The position numbers and the translations under genes were made by a program. Positions 6,527 through 7,262 of a stretch of DNA of 7,262 nt are shown piece after piece. Source of the stretch: Pseudomonadota bacterium. GTDB taxonomy: Bacteria; Pseudomonadota; Alphaproteobacteria; Rhizobiales; Aestuariivirgaceae. Under the pieces are notes generated by a model. The model was not told the DNA's origin, did no database searches, and was given only the letters and a program-made list of their open reading frames with translations. How positions within the stretch are numbered: position 1 is the stretch's first letter; every line of letters starts with the position of its first letter. The DNA lies in assembly GCA_016522385.1 (NCBI GenBank), contig JAEKFU010000047.1, positions 1 to 7,262 on the forward strand, read 5' to 3'.

Positions 6527-6667
6527 CTGAGCCACTGGACCGATAGACGAACCCGGAAGACGGCGACCATTCCCAAGGTCGATGTGCTTTTGTTCAAGAA
6601 CGGAAAGGTGACCCAGTTCATGGAGCTCTACGACACCCACACGGTGATCACGGCATCTCAGGACTAG
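6527..6667 (+). pseudogene. C-terminal fragment of a SnoaL/NTF2-like protein, without a normal start
   Basis: The frame ending at the TAG at 6665-6667 reads SHWTDRRTRKTATIPKVDV, then LLFKNGKVTQFMELYDTH and ITASQD. The IPKVDVxxFKNGKVxxFMELYDT pattern is the last strands of a SnoaL-like (ketosteroid-isomerase-type, NTF2 fold) domain; such proteins are usually about 120-140 residues, and only about 45 are here. The frame has no ATG, GTG or TTG start before that motif; the only ATG is inside it at 6620. A strong Shine-Dalgarno-like AAGGAGGAG (6514-6522) sits just before a CTG at 6527. This looks like either a gene that lost its 5' part by internal deletion while keeping its ribosome site, or, less likely, a 46-residue protein from a CTG start. 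The 59 bases between the dioxygenase stop and here hold nothing else I recognise, apart from a perfect palindrome CCGCCGGCGG at 6489-6498. Confidence 0.6.
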
Positions 6668-7206
6668 CGCGCGTCTCGCCTTGTCGTGCCGACTATCCCG
6701 CCACTCCCCGCTGTCAGCGCCGGAGCGCGACCGCGAAAACAGCGCAACATGGCCGCACAACGCTGCGGCCCGGCCAGATGTGTCCGGCTGCCATTGGACC
6801 CAGCAAACGACCTGCACACCGTGTGCACACCCCTTTCACTCAGCCAGCCTTGGCTTTTGGCGGTGCGTATGGCCCAGCAGTCGGCAGCGGTTTCATTGCG
6901 GCCAACGTACTGGTGGGCGCACTCATGCAGAAAAATCATGCGTTGGGTGACGACAGGATAACGGCGCATGAGCTTTCGGTTGAAGACGATCTCACCGCGC
7001 ACTGCAAAGCCGACACCGGGCGAGTGGCGCGAGAACCGCACCCGCGCCCCCGGGCACTGCATGCGATAACCGCCAATGACCGCAGAACCGGCAAAAGCCG
7101 ACGAAAAGAACCCTTCTCGCTTATCTGACGGCGCGACGGTCGATGCCCACATCAGCCCAACAAGGATCAACAACGCCATTCCAAACGCACGACCGACGCG
7201 CCACAC
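6664..7206 (-). CDS. Small exported cysteine-rich HExxH protein (putative zinc metallopeptidase)
   Basis: A 180-residue protein from the GTG at 7206, chosen because GGAGG (7216-7212) lies 5 bases upstream. The frame also has an ATG at 7251 (195 aa), but it has no ribosome site and puts a charged stretch before the signal sequence. Numbered from 7206, a signal peptide or membrane anchor lies at about 6-25 (RAFGMALLILVGLMWA). HECAH at 94-98 is a zinc-metallopeptidase-type motif; E105 and D109 in RNETAADCWA are the candidate third ligands. The following WAIRTAKSQGWL, VCRSF, THLAGPQRCA and CF blocks resemble a small protein I associate with rhizobia-like bacteria, with no known function. Cysteines at 51, 96, 110, 131, 150 and 156 suggest disulfides and a periplasmic location; C96 is inside HECAH. 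The tail after CF (about 158-180) is low-complexity and may be non-conserved. The stop overlaps that of the SnoaL-like fragment. A real gene seems likely; peptidase activity is an inference. Confidence 0.72.
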   Translation of the reverse strand: MWRVGRAFGMALLILVGLMWASTVAPSDKREGFFSSAFAGSAVIGGYRMQCPGARVRFSRHSPGVGFAVRGEIVFNRKLMRRYPVVTQRMIFLHECAHQYVGRNETAADCWAIRTAKSQGWLSERGVHTVCRSFAGSNGSRTHLAGPQRCAAMLRCFRGRAPALTAGSGGIVGTTRRDAR

Positions 7207-7262
7207 TCCAACCTCCGTTTCGTTGCCACTTTCCTCGCGATCAAAGAACATTCATGCCATGC

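Noticed and set aside
6778..7128. 116-codon plus-strand frame opposite the HExxH gene
   Set aside because: It is antisense to the HExxH motif region and lacks any recognisable feature.

Overview
The window is GC-rich, densely packed bacterial DNA. A Mg-type porphobilinogen synthase, an extensin-like C-terminal domain protein, an exported caspase/Sel1 protein and a small HExxH protein of a kind I associate with rhizobia-like bacteria all point to an alphaproteobacterium, most likely order Hyphomicrobiales (Rhizobiales). That placement is inferred from protein character; no rRNA or other marker is present. It looks like ordinary chromosome: I see no mobile element, tRNA, rRNA or CRISPR array.

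Layout from left to right. (1) On the minus strand, an acyl-CoA dehydrogenase closely resembling isobutyryl-CoA dehydrogenase runs off the left edge, so its C-terminus and catalytic glutamate are missing. (2) After a 62-bp divergent gap, two plus-strand genes follow: an exported extensin-like/LAS-type putative peptidoglycan hydrolase, and hemB for tetrapyrrole synthesis. (3) Convergent with hemB, on the minus strand, is a large exported protein of about 673 aa that joins a caspase-like domain, a coiled coil, seven Sel1 repeats and a peptidoglycan-binding-like tail. (4) Divergent from it, across a 158-bp regulatory gap, is a TauD/gamma-butyrobetaine-hydroxylase-type dioxygenase whose usual N-terminal zinc site is missing. 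(5) Behind it lies a start-less C-terminal fragment of a SnoaL/NTF2-like protein. (6) At the right end, on the minus strand, is a small exported cysteine-rich HExxH protein whose stop codon overlaps that of the fragment in a shared CTAG.

The genes do not form one obvious pathway. Two are housekeeping or catabolic (valine breakdown, heme), and one is probably a carnitine-type or other 2-oxoglutarate-dependent oxygenase. Three predicted exported proteins (extensin-like, caspase/Sel1, HExxH) have metal- or cysteine-hydrolase motifs and suggest cell-envelope functions. The least understood items are the caspase-Sel1 fusion, the small HExxH protein and the zinc-less dioxygenase. I found no convincing new multi-gene system.
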